Shown here: positions 42,126-53,009 of the stretch, one piece after another
Numbering within the stretch: the first letter of the stretch is position 1
How the letters are laid out: each line of letters begins with the position of its first letter
Assembly (NCBI GenBank): GCA_020796225.1
Contig: CM036755.1
Coordinates: forward strand, 46,719,306 to 46,783,305
Direction of reading: 5' to 3'
Origin: Arion vulgaris
Lineage: Eukaryota; Mollusca; Gastropoda; Stylommatophora; Arionidae
Length of the DNA: 64,000 nt
Program-made: the position numbers and the translations under genes
Notes under the pieces: generated by a model
The model's input: the letters and a program-made list of their open reading frames with translations, nothing else
What the model was told of the DNA's origin: nothing
The model's database searches: none

Positions 42126-43042
42126 ATTAAGACTTTTTGGAGGGAGCAAAATGGAGATCAAATTAGATGACAGGGAAGTGCCAGGTTCAGTAAACTTGCA
42201 CTGACCAAGACCCTACTCCGCCTCTGCGTTGTGCCCCTGGAAACATGTTAATGCACTGTAGTCTGGCAAAGCGAGGAGGGATCGAAGTAAAGCTACCATA
42301 CAATTAGGGGGCAGTGCACATGCACTCGACAACAGTATGAGATCTGTTCGCATTATAGGCAAGCACTTGTAGAGTTGATGCGTCTACACGAGTCTCCTGG
42401 CCGACGTCTAGAGATGAATGAGTGACACAGAAGCCGTGCAAGGGACAGAGAAGATGCTTAAAGAAATAGTACCATACGTGTGTGTAAAATCATGTAACCC
42501 TGAGCTGTTTGGTCGAACCCGAGTTTCCCGTTCTTGGCATACTCTGTAAATAACTGATGCAACATATTGTCATGTGTCTATGCAAGAGAAGACTACAGCA
42601 AAACTCTGTACCGGAGGTGACAACCGTGGTAGTGGAGTGAACAGAATGCAATAACAAACATTTTGTTTTGTGCTTAGTAAATCTGTTGTAGCATGGTCGT
42701 ACTGCGCATGTGTTACTACTACACATGTGTTACAACACATTATAAGATCTAATCAAATAGTTGCCATTGTTATTGTCAATATACTGATAACACTGTGTAC
42801 TTGAACAAGATTTTGACCTATAATTATGCACAGTTTTGTTATCAAACTGAAGGTTACATTCCGTCCTGATAACAGCGGTGTTTTTTAATCAAGCTTATGG
42901 CTTGTTGGCAATCTTAGATTTTGTTTTGTTTTGATTAGTCCTTTCTCTCTTTAGTTTGTTTACCTCCGGGCACGCTTCTATTTCAATGTGCACTGATTTA
43001 GCCATTTCTCTGTTTTATGAGGACTATCATCATAGCCCTTCT
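42126..43042. other. Dispersed unclassified repeat and unassigned sequence
   Basis: 42190-42300 (GACCAAGACCCTACTCC, TGTGCCCCTGGAAACATG) resembles 24475-24560. 42480-43042 shows nothing. Confidence 0.45.
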
Positions 43043-43490
43043 TGATTGATTGATTAAATGATAGTACAATCATTATTGCACTTCGGTGAGTAATCATGCG
43101 TGCTCCGATGTCTTTCTTACACATGAAGACCAGTGCTGCAGTGCACGAACTCCGTAGCAACGGCGAGGGTCCACAATGTAATTTTGAAGATCGTAAAAAT
43201 ATTTTTGGACGAATTTTATTTTTATTTTTTTTCTAATGAATTTTGACCGGGCAGTGGCTTTCCAGCCTGCTCTTGTCGATTTTGAACTGTCAATGGTTCT
43301 TTTACCTGCTCAAATTGAACACGGGATCTACGTTTTATCGTCCGTCCCCGACAGGACTAGGAACTCGATGTCACCTACACTGAGATCAGAGATCTCTGGT
43401 AAAATATCCAGATGGCTACATGAGGAAGCGAACATGGTACCTTTGACCCGAGAGACGATCACCTAACCTCTATGACACAGATACCCCTTA
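43043..43490 (-). mobile_element. SINE S1, full length
   Basis: ATTGCACTTCGGTGAGTAAT, TTTTATCGTCCGTCCCCG, GAGACGATCACCTAACCTC, ACACAGATACCCC. The minus strand is the sense strand. Confidence 0.92.
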
Positions 43491-43704
43491 ACACTTCTTA
43501 TATGTCTATAGCTGCTCGGATCTCTTTCTCAACAAATCTAGCAGCATCCAACGTCCAACGTTCAGCGTCCAGCGTCCAACGTTCAACGTCCAACGTTCAG
43601 CGTCCAGCGTCCAACGTCCAACGTTCAGCGTCCAGCGTCCAACGTTCAACGTCCAGCGTTCAGCGTCCAGCGTCCAACGTTCAGTGTTCAGCGTCATTAA
43701 CAAA
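43491..43704 (-). mobile_element. RNase H LINE tail scrap with heptamer array
   Basis: CGGATCTCTTTCTCAACAAAT and CTAGCAGCATCCAACG resemble 62596-62632 of the RNase H LINE. The array follows at once. Confidence 0.6.
43549..43698. repeat. 7-bp (AACGTCC)n array, about 21 copies
   Basis: Heptamers A(A/G)CGT(C/T)C, for example AACGTTCAGCGTCCAGCGTC. It appears to have grown from GCAGCGTCCA of the LINE tail. Confidence 0.9.
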
Positions 43705-44266
43705 CATACATTAGATGTCTCTGTAGCATGGAGATATGTTGCTCGCCTATCTCTCTAAATGTACTCGATTCGTTCCCCGGGTGGAACAATCAGGATGTTA
43801 AGCTAGTGAATCCCAATGTAACCCCATCTTCATTCTGTTCATGTAAAAGACCACTTGGTTGTTCAAACCTATAAGAGTAGGCTGTAAATACGCTGCCCGA
43901 GACAAAATTCATTACAGATTATTTCTTTTTCTTTGTCTTACTCTGCTTTTTGTCTTAGGCGTTTAATTAATGATCGGTTTCCGAGATAGTGCACGCTAAG
44001 TAGCTTGATGTGATGTGATATTGTAGCGTTTTAAGATGTCGGTAACTCCATCAATCCATCTTTACAAAAATGGATTAAAGTATAAATTCTCACAAAAAGA
44101 CCACGATCTTTAGAATTACAAAGGAGCCCTCGCCGGCGCTACGGAGTTCGTTCACTGCTGCTGAGATCATCCTATGTAAGAAAGAGAACAGAGAACATAT
44201 AGTTTGTTACCGAATTGCTATGATAATTGTCTTATCAATTAATCAATCATTCAATCATTCAATCTT
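43705..44266 (+). mobile_element. Diverged SINE S1
   Basis: Head-like GTCTCTGTAGCATGGAG, then GACCACTTGGTTGTTCAAAC, GAGTAGGCTGTAAATACGC, CTGCTGAGATCATCC, GTAAGAAAGAGAACAG and (CAAT)n end. Contains about 150 bp of unrelated sequence at 43925-44075. Confidence 0.7.
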
Positions 44267-44267
44267 C

Positions 44268-44520
44268 TTCTTCTTCGAACGTTCCATATCGATCACTTGT
44301 TAGCAACTCTTTGTAGTTTGTATGTGATCCGAGCTTTAGAGCGATTGTACTTTGTGACAGTTTTGCGCCTACAAGTAGGCAGCACGTCCAATTTCTATTT
44401 ACCAGGATAGCTTCACTAAGCCCCCTACCTCAATCGTCTCTTACAACATGCCTTGTAGGTGACAGTGCTACTATTATCTATTTGCTCACGTTCGAGCCTC
44501 GGCAACACACGGGCACAAAA
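44268..44520 (-). mobile_element. GAA-tailed retroposon
   Basis: TTCTTCTTCGAACGTTCC, ATCGTCTCTTACAACATG, GCCTCGGCAACACACGG. It ends about 60 bp before EGF-like exon 1. Confidence 0.9.
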
Positions 44521-44581
44521 TTCGATTCAAACTATGTTATTGTGTATTGTGAATGCTTTTATTTATAGGTGCACATTACAG

Positions 44582-44731
44582 AAGTGCAGGCATTATACGG
44601 TGATAGATGCACAACAAATGATACATCAAACTGCACACAGCCTCAACTTGTTTGCTCCTCAACTAGAACATGTGACTGCTCACAAGGGTTTATTAAAGAT
44701 ACCTTTAAACAAAATGATACCATATGCAGAC
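44582..44731 (+). CDS. EGF-like exon 1 of the EGF/FN3 gene
   Basis: 150 bp, phase 1-1, donor GTATGT. Reads VQALYGDRC...NC...LVC...RTCDCSQGF...ICR: six cysteines in the compact C-x6/7-C-x6-C-x5-C-x-C-x(n)-C spacing shared by the other EGF-like exons. Two acceptors are close together, TTTATAG ending at 44568 and CATTACAG ending at 44581. Only the second gives the phase 1 entry used by every other exon, so it was chosen. Two NxS/T sites suggest an extracellular location. Confidence 0.83.
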
Positions 44732-44805
44732 GTATGTATATTTTTACTTAGTTCATTATAATAATAATAATAATAATAATTCATATCGTACCGTTATACG
44801 TTACA

Positions 44806-45175
44806 GTACGAAAAATCTCTGAGGGCCACAGAGATGTGGTTTTACAGAAGAATGATGAGAATCCCATGGACTCTAAAATGACTAATGTTGAGGTGTTCAA
44901 TGAGGTCAAGTCACAGAGATAGCTTATCTTCAATATAGGAAAGAGGCAGTCATCATTTTCCGGGCATGTGATGAGGAGGAGGCTTAGAACACATTGTGAC
45001 AACCGGTAAAATCGAGGGTAGACGAGACAGAGGAAGACAGAGAGAGAAAATTTTGGATATCCTAACTTCATGGCACGGTAGAGCGTCAACATCTGAGTTG
45101 ATAGCAAACACCAACGACAGAGATTTGTGAAGATCCATGATCGCCTACTCCAGTCGGCACGGCACCTGATGATGA
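44806..45175 (+). mobile_element. LINE tail family A fragment
   Basis: Sense copy: LRATEMWFYRRMMRIPW, then frame-broken EGRRDRGRQREKI, TSWHGRASTSELIANTND. Ends GGCACGGCACCTGATGATG. Confidence 0.88.
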
Positions 45176-45184
45176 TGACTGTTA

Positions 45185-45660
45185 TACGTTACATAGGATC
45201 TGCATGCAATTTCTCCATACCGATCTCTCCTGGGCGACTAGCTCAATATCTCCATGGAACTTAGACCTATATTTCTTGCCGCTCTTAGCAAAATTCGTTT
45301 CAGGGTCTCCTTTTGTCATCCTCTATTTCTTGAACCCTTTGCATCCCACTTCAATGCCTGCTTTGATATTCGTTGATAATTTCTCCTCAAAGGTATGCCC
45401 AATATATCTCCATCTTATCCTTCTTATAACAGTTGTTTCTAGTGATTGACCAGACATTTCTCTGATTTCATCACTTCTCCTGACTTCGTTCCATTGTATG
45501 TTCATTATTTTTCTCAGACATCTATTTTCAATTGCATTTAACTTGTTTTCTATATCTTTAGTCATTTTCCAACTCTCGCTGGCATATGTTAGGATTAATA
45601 CAACATTTGAATTGAAAATTTGTAATTTAGTTTTAATACTTTATAACTTGTAGTTCCATA
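45185..45660 (-). mobile_element. LINE tail family C fragment
   Basis: Minus strand frame: MTKDIENKLNAIENRCLRKI, NIQWNEVRRSDEIREMSG, RIRWRYIGHTFEEKLSTNIK. This is the C-terminal region of a non-LTR reverse transcriptase. Confidence 0.88.
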
Positions 45661-45721
45661 TTTTATTTAGACTTTTAACAAACTGATGTTGTTTACTTTG
45701 TTCATTACGTAGGAAAATAGT

Positions 45722-46185
45722 ATCATCATCAAGTAGCTTGTCCTTTCTCGAACTTCACTCCCGTGATAGCTGCCCTGAAAAACTCTATTCTGTGCAAGAT
45801 GCCCAGAGTTAGCAGCAGTCATTCTCAGATCGTCAATGACATTTTGCACCCATCCTCCTCTAGGTCTTCCTCTCATTCTTCTTCCAGGCATAGTTCCTTC
45901 TAGAATTATCGTCTCCAGTCGCTCATGTTGTTAAATGTGTACGAAATATTTAATTTTCCTTGTTTTAAAATTATTTAATAACCAACTCTCTTTAATATCT
46001 TCATAGCTTCTCTTTGTTTCAAATTCTTTAATAGACAACTCTCTTTAATATCTAAGCTGTTGTAGAACAGAAGTATTAGTTCTCTTCTCTGTCTATGATA
46101 TTCTAAGTACTCTTCTGTAGCATTTGTATTAACAGTCATTAATGATCTTCTCCGCCGAGTTGTCAATGGTCCATGTCTCACAACA
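45722..46185 (-). mobile_element. LINE tail family D fragment
   Basis: Minus strand: GRRMRGRPRGGWVQNVIDDL, RMTAANSGHLAQNR. 45940-46185 continues with a basic frame of uncertain origin. Confidence 0.75.
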
Positions 46186-46455
46186 ATTAATCGCCTGAGT
46201 GGTTACCGGGCCCAAATTTGGGGTGTAAAGAATAGAACCACTGTTACCTGCCACAAATGTCGTAAGAGGCGACTAAGAAGGTTTGGCTGAAATTGGATGC
46301 ACGTGTCCAAAACGTGTAGAAGCCTATGCGTTTAGGGGCCTACCAAACCAATGTGCAACGTATACACGTTCTTGGCAAAGATCAAATCATATCACAAAGG
46401 GTGATTAAAATTGATCGTAAAGAACGAACGCGAAGAAGAAGAAGAAGTAGAAGAA
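46186..46455 (+). mobile_element. GAA-tailed retroposon (ACGACC type)
   Basis: GAGTGGTTACCGGGCCC, ACAAATGTCGTAAGAGGCG, AATTGATCGTAAAGAACG, then GAAGAAGAAGAAG. Confidence 0.92.
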
Positions 46456-46930
46456 GACAACCATAATTTAGAGAATAGTATGCCTGCTATGTAATGCAAT
46501 ATAATGAAGAGCGAAGTAGTGAGAAATAACAAAAAAATGGGCATACTATTCTTCAAGAGCAGTTGGAATTTTGAATGTCTCTCTTTCTTTAGCAACCTAC
46601 TTTTCACAGTGTGAAGTTGTTGGTCCTAGCATCAATCCCTCGCAACAACTTTTACGACATGCTAGTGGCGACAGTGGTTCTGTTCTTCGCTACTACGAAA
46701 AACCACACGGTGGTCGCCCTTCCATGGGATAGGTGTCTTTAATGCAAAGTTTATTTTAATTTCTTGTCCCAGGTGAAGCATAGAATCGCAACTACAGATA
46801 TTCACCAAACTCCATTCTGTATCTCTTCAACACTATACGCGAGTCTCTGATCGTTCTTAACTTTCCTTCTACAGTTGTTTGCCAGAAAGAAATATTTAGA
46901 ACTTCACATTCTCTTTTTTCATGTGAGAAC
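46456..46930. other. Intron sequence with a retroposon scrap
   Basis: 46645-46690 (TTTTACGACATGCTAGTGG, CGACAGTGGTTCTGTTCTTC) is a fragment of the same retroposon core. The rest is unassigned. Confidence 0.5.
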
Positions 46931-46931
46931 A

Positions 46932-47460
46932 AGTCAAGTGCATGTAAGGCATAGATTCCCAAACGTTTTAGGCCCGCCCACTTTGCAGACACCTTTGTAA
47001 CCTCCCTCCCCCACGGCCCACTTTGCACGACACCTTTGTAACCTCCTCCCCCGGCCCACTTTGCACGACACCTTTGTAACCTCCCTTCCCCACGGCCCAC
47101 TTTGCACGACACCTTTGTAACCTCCCTCCCCTCCCCATTATAACAGCTTGCCAACGCCCCCTCTCCTCATATATACATGCTCTATTTTCTCTTTGACATA
47201 GAAAATGTATATATATTTATGTCGTATATAGTCAATTTTCAAATAATTATATACATGAAATAGAAAATTGATGAAAAAATGGATTGTATAAGACGGACAT
47301 AAGATGAATTCAAATGCAGAATTTAAATTTTTAATGATTATTCAATCACGAAATCACGAAAATAAACTTCCCCCAAATGCTTCTGAACCCACTATCGCCC
47401 CCCTGGAAAGCTTCAGCGCCCACTGGAGGGCTGTACCGCCCACTTTGGGAACTTATGATG
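46932..47460. mobile_element. hAT-like element D, copy 2 (inverted)
   Basis: AGATTCCCAAACGTTTTAGG to CACTTTGGGAACTTATG, with TATACATGCTCTATTTTCTC and CAAATAATTATATACATGAA inside as in copy 1. A minisatellite at 46970-47140 lies near one end. Confidence 0.83.
46970..47140. repeat. Minisatellite of about 40 bp, 4 copies, inside a hAT-like element
   Basis: Unit CCCACTTTGCACGACACC then TTTGTAACCTCCCTCCCCC. Confidence 0.9.
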
Positions 47461-48180
47461 TAAAGTTATGCTCTTGTTTCCTGACACAACCCATTGACTC
47501 TCTCAGTCTTTATTGTACAGTTTTATTACTTTATGTCGTGTTCTATCTAACGATTCTGCTACATCACAGACTAACAACATACCTGGCACAGGATAAAAAA
47601 CTGAAACTCCCCACGACTCTTCACTGCACATGTGGATATGTCAAGACAGCTAACATAGAATGATTTGACAACTTAGGATAGTTATTGGTTACTAAAATGA
47701 CGTCATTACACTCCGGGCAGACCCATAGGTGCTCAGTGTTCTCCAACAGATATCAAAGAGTATGCATACTGATGGTTCCCGTGGCTCGCTGATTAAACAC
47801 ACTCCTCACTCTGCCCCTTAGGCATTCAGCTCTACTTGTACAAAGAGTAATTCCAAACTTCTTAAATCGCTGGATTGATTCAACATCTATTTAAGTGTCC
47901 TCATCCAACATGCAGTCACGAAGAAACCGAAGAACATCCCCTTATCCATCTTCAACTCCCCAACAATCGATACTGTTGATGCAAGCATGTCTGCTCTCTC
48001 GTTCCAGCAAACACCCGCATGCCCAGGACAGAAGAAAGTGCTTCAACTCTCCAACAATCGATGAAGTTGATGCAAGCTTGCCCGATCTCTCATTACCGCA
48101 AACACCCACATGTCTAGGTCACGATAACATCTATTATATTAATCGTATTTTAATATTTCCCTTTTGACAAATGTTGTAGT
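47461..48180 (-). mobile_element. Unassigned intron then RNase H LINE scrap
   Basis: 47690-48125 in reverse matches 31612-31230 (CACTCCGGGCAGACCCATAG, CTTCTTAAATCGCTGGATTG, ACACCCGCATGCCCAGG), with an internal duplication of AACAATCGAT. 47461-47690 is unassigned. Confidence 0.7.
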
Positions 48181-48200
48181 TTACATTTTCACTATTTCAG

Positions 48201-48341
48201 CTCCTTATTTTAACGAGACGTGTACTGTCAATGTTGGCTGTGACGAAGAACAAGAATGTGCAAACGTCTCTGGGACAATGATATGCGAATGTTACCGTAT
48301 AACACAATATTTTGATCCGCATCTCGGCAAATGTGCACAAA
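48201..48341 (+). CDS. EGF-like exon 2
   Basis: 141 bp, acceptor CACTATTTCAG, donor GTAAGT, phase 1-1. Encodes PYFNETCTVNVGC, then DEEQEC, then GTMICECYRI and GKCAQ: the six EGF cysteines with the C-x-C pair. The vicinity holds SINE and LINE remnants on both sides but the exon itself is intact. Confidence 0.88.
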
Positions 48342-48570
48342 GTAAGTTGCTTTCAATGACAATATTTCAATCTTATTTTAGTATGTAATTAAAATTTAGT
48401 TTTGTTTTGATCGGCTGTAGCTGAAAAGGAGGAGGGGACTCTGTAGTGTTGGGATCAAGAAGTTATTTTCGTTGTTTTCATATTAATGTAAAATTTGAAT
48501 AACTATTTTGAAAGTTTATAACTTAGAAGAGTAGAAAAAGGTTAGTGAGTTTAATTACAACCCAAGCGTC
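48342..48570. other. Intron, nothing recognised
   Basis: No repeat or coding signal. Confidence 0.4.
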
Positions 48571-48571
48571 T

Positions 48572-48890
48572 TCATATGCCGTGCCAGCTAGTGAAGGAGT
48601 TCATGGATCTCCACAAATCTCTGTCTCTAGTGTTTGATATCATCTCAGATGTTGACGCTCTTCCGTGCCATGAAGTTAGACTATCCCAAATTTTCTCTTT
48701 CTGTCTTCCTATGTCTCGTCTCCCCTTGATTTTACCAGTTGTTACAATGTATTCTTGACCTCTTTTTCTCATCCCATGCTAGAAAACTGATGACTGCCTG
48801 CTTCTTATATTGCTGATAGACGTTCTCTGTGTCTTCACCTCATCCAGCGCCTCCACATTAGTCATTTTAGCAGTCCATTGGATTCTCATC
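48572..48890 (-). mobile_element. LINE tail family A fragment
   Basis: GTGCCAGCTAGTGAAGGAG, TCAGATGTTGACGCTC, TTGTTACAATGTATTC; the minus strand reads DSLTSWHGRASTSEMISNTR. Confidence 0.86.
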
Positions 48891-49070
48891 CCAACCCAAG
48901 CATACCTGGTTCAAACTCCGCGGCGGGCAAGTTTGGAAGCAAACTAGTTCCCTTGAATTTTTACAAACGATAATAAAAGACCGTACCGTTCAGAAAGCAG
49001 TAGCACACTACTGAACTTATAAGTGGTGCCTATAAAATCGTTTACTGTGGTTGATGGCTAAGTACTGTGA
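48891..49070 (+). mobile_element. SINE S2, head truncated
   Basis: CTGGTTCAAACTCCGCGGC, CCGTTCAGAAAGCAGTAGC, GTTTACTGTGGTTGATGGC. Confidence 0.86.
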
Positions 49071-49204
49071 ATAATATGCCATGATTTTCATTTATTCAGT
49101 GCTCTCGTGCAGCTAGTTCTTAAAAACACCAGTCTGTATGGCTAGGCGATGGGTGCAGTAAGAAATAAGGGTTTGTTGTCCAAATCAGAGGTTCTTAAAA
49201 CTCT

Positions 49205-49645
49205 TAATAAGAATATCTGTGGCGTAGAGGTTAGGTGATCGTCTCTCGTGCTAAAGGTGTCAGGTTCACTTCCTCGTAGAGCCATCTGGATATTTGTCCA
49301 GAGATCCCTAATTTCAATGTAGGTGAGATCGAGTTCCTAGTCCTATCGGAGACGGACGATTAAAAGTTGGTCACGTGGTCAATTTGAGCACGTAACAGAA
49401 CCCTTAGCAGTTGAAAATCGTGTAGAGCAGCTGGAAAGCCATCGCTCGGACAAAATTCATTAGAAAAAAGTTAAAAATTAAATTCATACAAAAATATCTT
49501 TACCATCTTTAAAATTACATCGGTGATCCTCGTCGGTGTTACTAAGTTCGTGCACTACTGCTGAGATCTTCCTGTGTAAGAAACAGATCGGAGCACACAC
49601 GGTTACTCACTGAAGGGCAATGATGATGGTCCTATAAATGAAGGA
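49205..49645 (+). mobile_element. SINE S1, full length
   Basis: TCTGTGGCGTAGAGGTTAGG (A box), GTCAGGTTCACTTCC (B box), AGAGCAGCTGGAAAGCC, AAACAGATCGGAGCACACAC, GCAATGATGATGGTCC. Confidence 0.93.
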
Positions 49646-49793
49646 TCACTTCATGGGCTGTGGTACTACTCCGAGGTTTTTGAAATTCCTTATTCTCTTC
49701 ATCTCTAACTTTTTTAAAAAACATTTATTAATTTGTTTGTTTGTTTGTCAAATAAAACGGTTAATTTTTCCTCATATATCAACGTATTAAATT

Positions 49794-50057
49794 ATTCCCC
49801 CGTGTGGGCCTGGGCCCGCAAGGGAAGCAAAGAATAGTACCACTGCAACCTACATTGCATGTCTTAAGAGTGGTCGGATGTAGGCCCTAGGGATGCTACC
49901 CAAGCAAATAAAAAGCAGCGCAGAAATCGGATGTACTGGCCTACTTGTAGGCGCATAACTGGCACAACGTACAATCAGTCTTAGGCTCAGATCACATACA
50001 AAATCACAAAGAGTGGTTAACAATTGGTCGATATGGAGCGTTTGAAGAAGATGAAGT
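49794..50057 (+). mobile_element. GAA-tailed retroposon
   Basis: CCCGTGTGGGCCTGGGCCCG, TTGCATGTCTTAAGAGTGG, GATATGGAGCGTTTGAAGAAG. Confidence 0.92.
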
Positions 50058-50181
50058 ATTTATTAATTTGTTTGTTTGTCGATAAACATAATTCATTTTT
50101 CCCCCATAAATTCACACACAAAATTCTTCAATATTTTATTTCCAAAGATTGTTTGATCTGGTTTGTCTAACTATTTTGTAG

Positions 50182-50325
50182 AGCCAACCTCTGGAGAAAG
50201 ATGTGATGTGAGTACTGGCTGTGTGGATTTCTACGAGTGTGTGGATACACCTCCTGGGCAAGCAACATGTCAATGTAATTCTTCAAATGTTTACCTTGAC
50301 GATATCAACTCCATGTGTATGCCAA
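50182..50325 (+). CDS. EGF-like exon 3
   Basis: 144 bp, acceptor CTATTTTGTAG, donor GTATGT, phase 1-1. Encodes SGERCDVSTGC, DFYECVDTPPGQATCQC and a final C near the end (SMCMP). Six cysteines, same spacing as the exons before it, followed directly by the first FN3 exon. Confidence 0.9.
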
Positions 50326-50364
50326 GTATGTCAACTATTGTTTTCCTCATTCATTTTATTTTCT

Positions 50365-51045
50365 TTATTGTATTATAGTGTCTATTCCCAGGTGGAAGAT
50401 GTAGTTGGCTGTCCACTCTTGACGTTAAGCGTAGGGATGGGAGCTTTAATTTGCGTTCTAGAACCAGATGAGTGGCCTTTCTTGTGTTGTATCCGTGTTT
50501 ATATAGTGTGGTCTTGATATTGTTTATCCATCTTTTCTTGGTCTTTCCTTAGCTCTAGTACCCGATCTCTTTTATTGTATGCTGTTATTGGTGGTTGGTT
50601 GTATTTCATTCTCATTAAATGTCCAAACCACTGCATTTGTTGTCTTTCGATGTATTCGGTGCATGAAGTTATGCCCCACTATGCTTCTGATGTCTTCATT
50701 TCTTAGTCTATCTTTCCTGGTGACTCCCCACTGCCTTCCTCAAGCATTTCATTTCATACGTGGTGAGCTTCCTGTGGTGTGTTGCTGTAAGAGACCAAGT
50801 TTGGCACTGGTAACAAAGTGTATATAGGAAAATACTTTTTATCATCTGTCTTTTCCACTTCCATCTTGATCTGTGGGTGTTGTAGTAATGATGCCAGCTG
50901 GTAGGTCACTGCATTTTTTTTCTTTACGTTTGATTAATAGAAAAACTTGAAGATCACTGAGCTTCTCAGATATCCTAAGTGAATGTGACATTGTTCCACA
51001 TACTATTACAAACTTATTTCAAAATTTGCTACATTAAATGTCTGC
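50365..51045 (-). mobile_element. LINE tail family E fragment
   Basis: 50370-50570 is the reverse of 35395-35180 (GGTGGAAGATGTAGTTGGC, GGATGGGAGCTTTAATTTGC), and 50590-50830 matches the layout of 32090-32300 (AATGTCCAAACCACTGCATT). 50830-51045 is unassigned. Confidence 0.75.
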
Positions 51046-51046
51046 T

Positions 51047-51294
51047 CCTTCTTTTTGTGTTCGTTCTTTACGACCAATTTTAATCACTCTTTATGATATG
51101 TTTGATCTTTGCCAAGAAAGTGTATACGTTGCACATTGGTTTGGTAGGCCCCTAAACGCATAGACTTCTACATGTTTAGGACACGTGCATTCGATTTCAC
51201 CCAAATCTCCTTAGTCGTCTCTTACGACATTTGTGGCAGGTAACAGTGGGTATATTCTTTACACCCAAAATTAGGCCCCGGTAAAAATCGGGTG
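51047..51294 (-). mobile_element. GAA-tailed retroposon (ACGACC type)
   Basis: GTTCGTTCTTTACGACCAAT, TTGCACATTGGTTTGG, GTCTCTTACGACATTTGTGG, AGGCCCCGGTAAAAATCG. Confidence 0.92.
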
Positions 51295-51295
51295 A

Positions 51296-51455
51296 TCAAT
51301 ATGTCTATATTCGACAAATGTTCTACATCAAAATGTCTATATTCTACAAATGTTCTACATCACTTTGTCTATATTCGACCAAAGTTCTTTATCAATGTGT
51401 CTATGTTCGACCAATGTTCTATATCAATTTGTATATTTTCGACAAATATAGTATT
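51296..51455. repeat. 32-bp degenerate array, about 5 copies
   Basis: ATGTCTATATTCGACAAATG then TTCTACATCAAA, increasingly diverged rightwards. Confidence 0.85.
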
Positions 51456-51900
51456 AGATAAAGGAATCTAAAGTCGAAGGATTGACTTCATTGCACTGGG
51501 TTTTACTCCATTTTGGTTCGGTCCCTCTCTACCAGAACTTGCACTTCACTTGTCACACAAAGCACAAACTCCGTAACTTGGGCAATAATCATGGGATCTT
51601 AAAAAATGAACTCACAAATAGTCTGAAATAGAACATATAAACTTCGGAACGCAAGCCAACGGCTTAACCACTTATCCACAGAGTACCCCAAATTGGAGAA
51701 ATTATGAAATTACACATTTTCATTTTTCGAAAAATCAATTTAATCCTATCACTCCGTTATTTTATTTACCGTCATACTCATTTATATTGCAATGTATATG
51801 GAAATGGCTAGTATATTGGCTTTGCGTCATTTTATAAAATAATGCCAGCCAGTATATCGACTCGGAAGTGCTAAAGGGTTAATTTCCTTATTTAACAAAT
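51456..51900. other. Dispersed motif and unassigned intron
   Basis: 51475-51550 recurs at 29325-29400 (ATTGACTTCATTGCACTGG). The rest shows nothing. Confidence 0.45.
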
Positions 51901-51916
51901 TCTATCTTTATTCCAG

Positions 51917-52189
51917 TTGCCGACATAGGGGCTGAGATTTTGTCCACTGCAGTCTCCGCTACCACAGTTACCTTTAGATGGGATGGAGGCAGCCCAGAAT
52001 CTGGTGTGGAATATAACATACTGTGGACGCCACGTGATGGAAGTTTAGGGTACACTTATGCTGAAGGTGGTCAGGTTACTGGACTTCATTCTGACAGTCA
52101 GTACAACTTTACAATTGTGTCCACCATAGCTAAGCAGCAGGGTTACCAAGAGAAGAAGTATCTGGGACCCAATGTGACAGTTTGTACCA
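51917..52189 (+). CDS. Fibronectin type III exon 1
   Basis: 273 bp, phase 1-1, acceptor TTTATTCCAG, donor GTATGT. Shows the FN3 pattern: VTFRW (B-strand Trp), YNILWTP (C strand), GLHSDSQYNFTI (the L...Y of the E-F region) and a final TVCT. One exon encodes one whole FN3 domain. The two later FN3 exons have exactly the same length and share a NxxW(S/T)P..G.L motif, evidence of tandem exon duplication. Confidence 0.93.
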
Positions 52190-52267
52190 GTATGTATGTA
52201 AATATTTGATGAAATGGTGTATTTATATTTGTTGAACTTCAAAAAGAAATTCATTTTTATATTTAGA

Positions 52268-52545
52268 AATCCCCCGTGTGTTGTCAGGCCCAGCAAGGGG
52301 AGAAAACAACAGTACCACTACGATCTACAAGGCATGTCGTAAGAGGTGACTGAGGTAGGAGCCTAGGGAGGCTATCCTAGTAAATAAAAAAGAGTCGCAG
52401 AAATTGTATATACTGGCCTACAGCGCATAACTGGCGCAACGTACAATTGCTCTTAGGCTTGGATCACATACATATCACAAAAAGTGGTTAAAAAATGTTC
52501 GATATGGAGCGTTCGAAGAAGAAGAAGAAGAAGAAGAAGAAAAAA
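52268..52545 (+). mobile_element. GAA-tailed retroposon with intact (GAA)n tail
   Basis: CCCCCGTGTGTTGTCAGGCC, CAAGGCATGTCGTAAGAGG, GATATGGAGCGTTCGAAG, then about eight GAA triplets. Best copy for the family's 3' end. Confidence 0.94.
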
Positions 52546-52940
52546 TAATCTATGGAATGAATATTTAATAAAGCAGTGGGGAAACATATCTGTGCTTTTG
52601 AATTTAAGTATCACAGAAGAGATCTCTGTATATCTTGGACAGAGAAGAGAACAAATAGATCTATCTAGAAAGAACTCAAAATTAAAGAAAACTGACTGAT
52701 GCTACAAATAAGAATGAGAAAATTGAGATATTTTAGACATATAAAGAGACACAAAGGGTTGAAGACCATCATGGAAGGGGGTATCCCGGCAAAGAGGAGA
52801 ATACCAATAACACGTAGAAGATGGATTCAGGATGTAACTGATGGTTTGAGCCTGCAGACATCTGGTATATGAGAGAAATTCCGAAGGAATGTTAAGGTAG
52901 CAAAGTTCTACTCAGGACTAGCTATTGGATGATGATGAGA
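52546..52940 (+). mobile_element. LINE tail family D fragment, sense
   Basis: From about 52680: MRKLRYFRHIKRHKG, TIMEGGIPAKRR, RRRWIQDVTDGLSL. Reverse-transcriptase C-terminal tail. Confidence 0.78.
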
Positions 52941-53009
52941 TATACCCGTAATTTGAGAACAATTTGCAACGGATAAGTTTTAGAATATTCATTACTGTCA
53001 GCATCATCA

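Noticed and set aside
44569..44581. Upstream acceptor TTTATAG for EGF-like exon 1
   Set aside because: It would give phase 0 entry, unlike every other exon of the gene. The acceptor 13 bp downstream restores phase 1.
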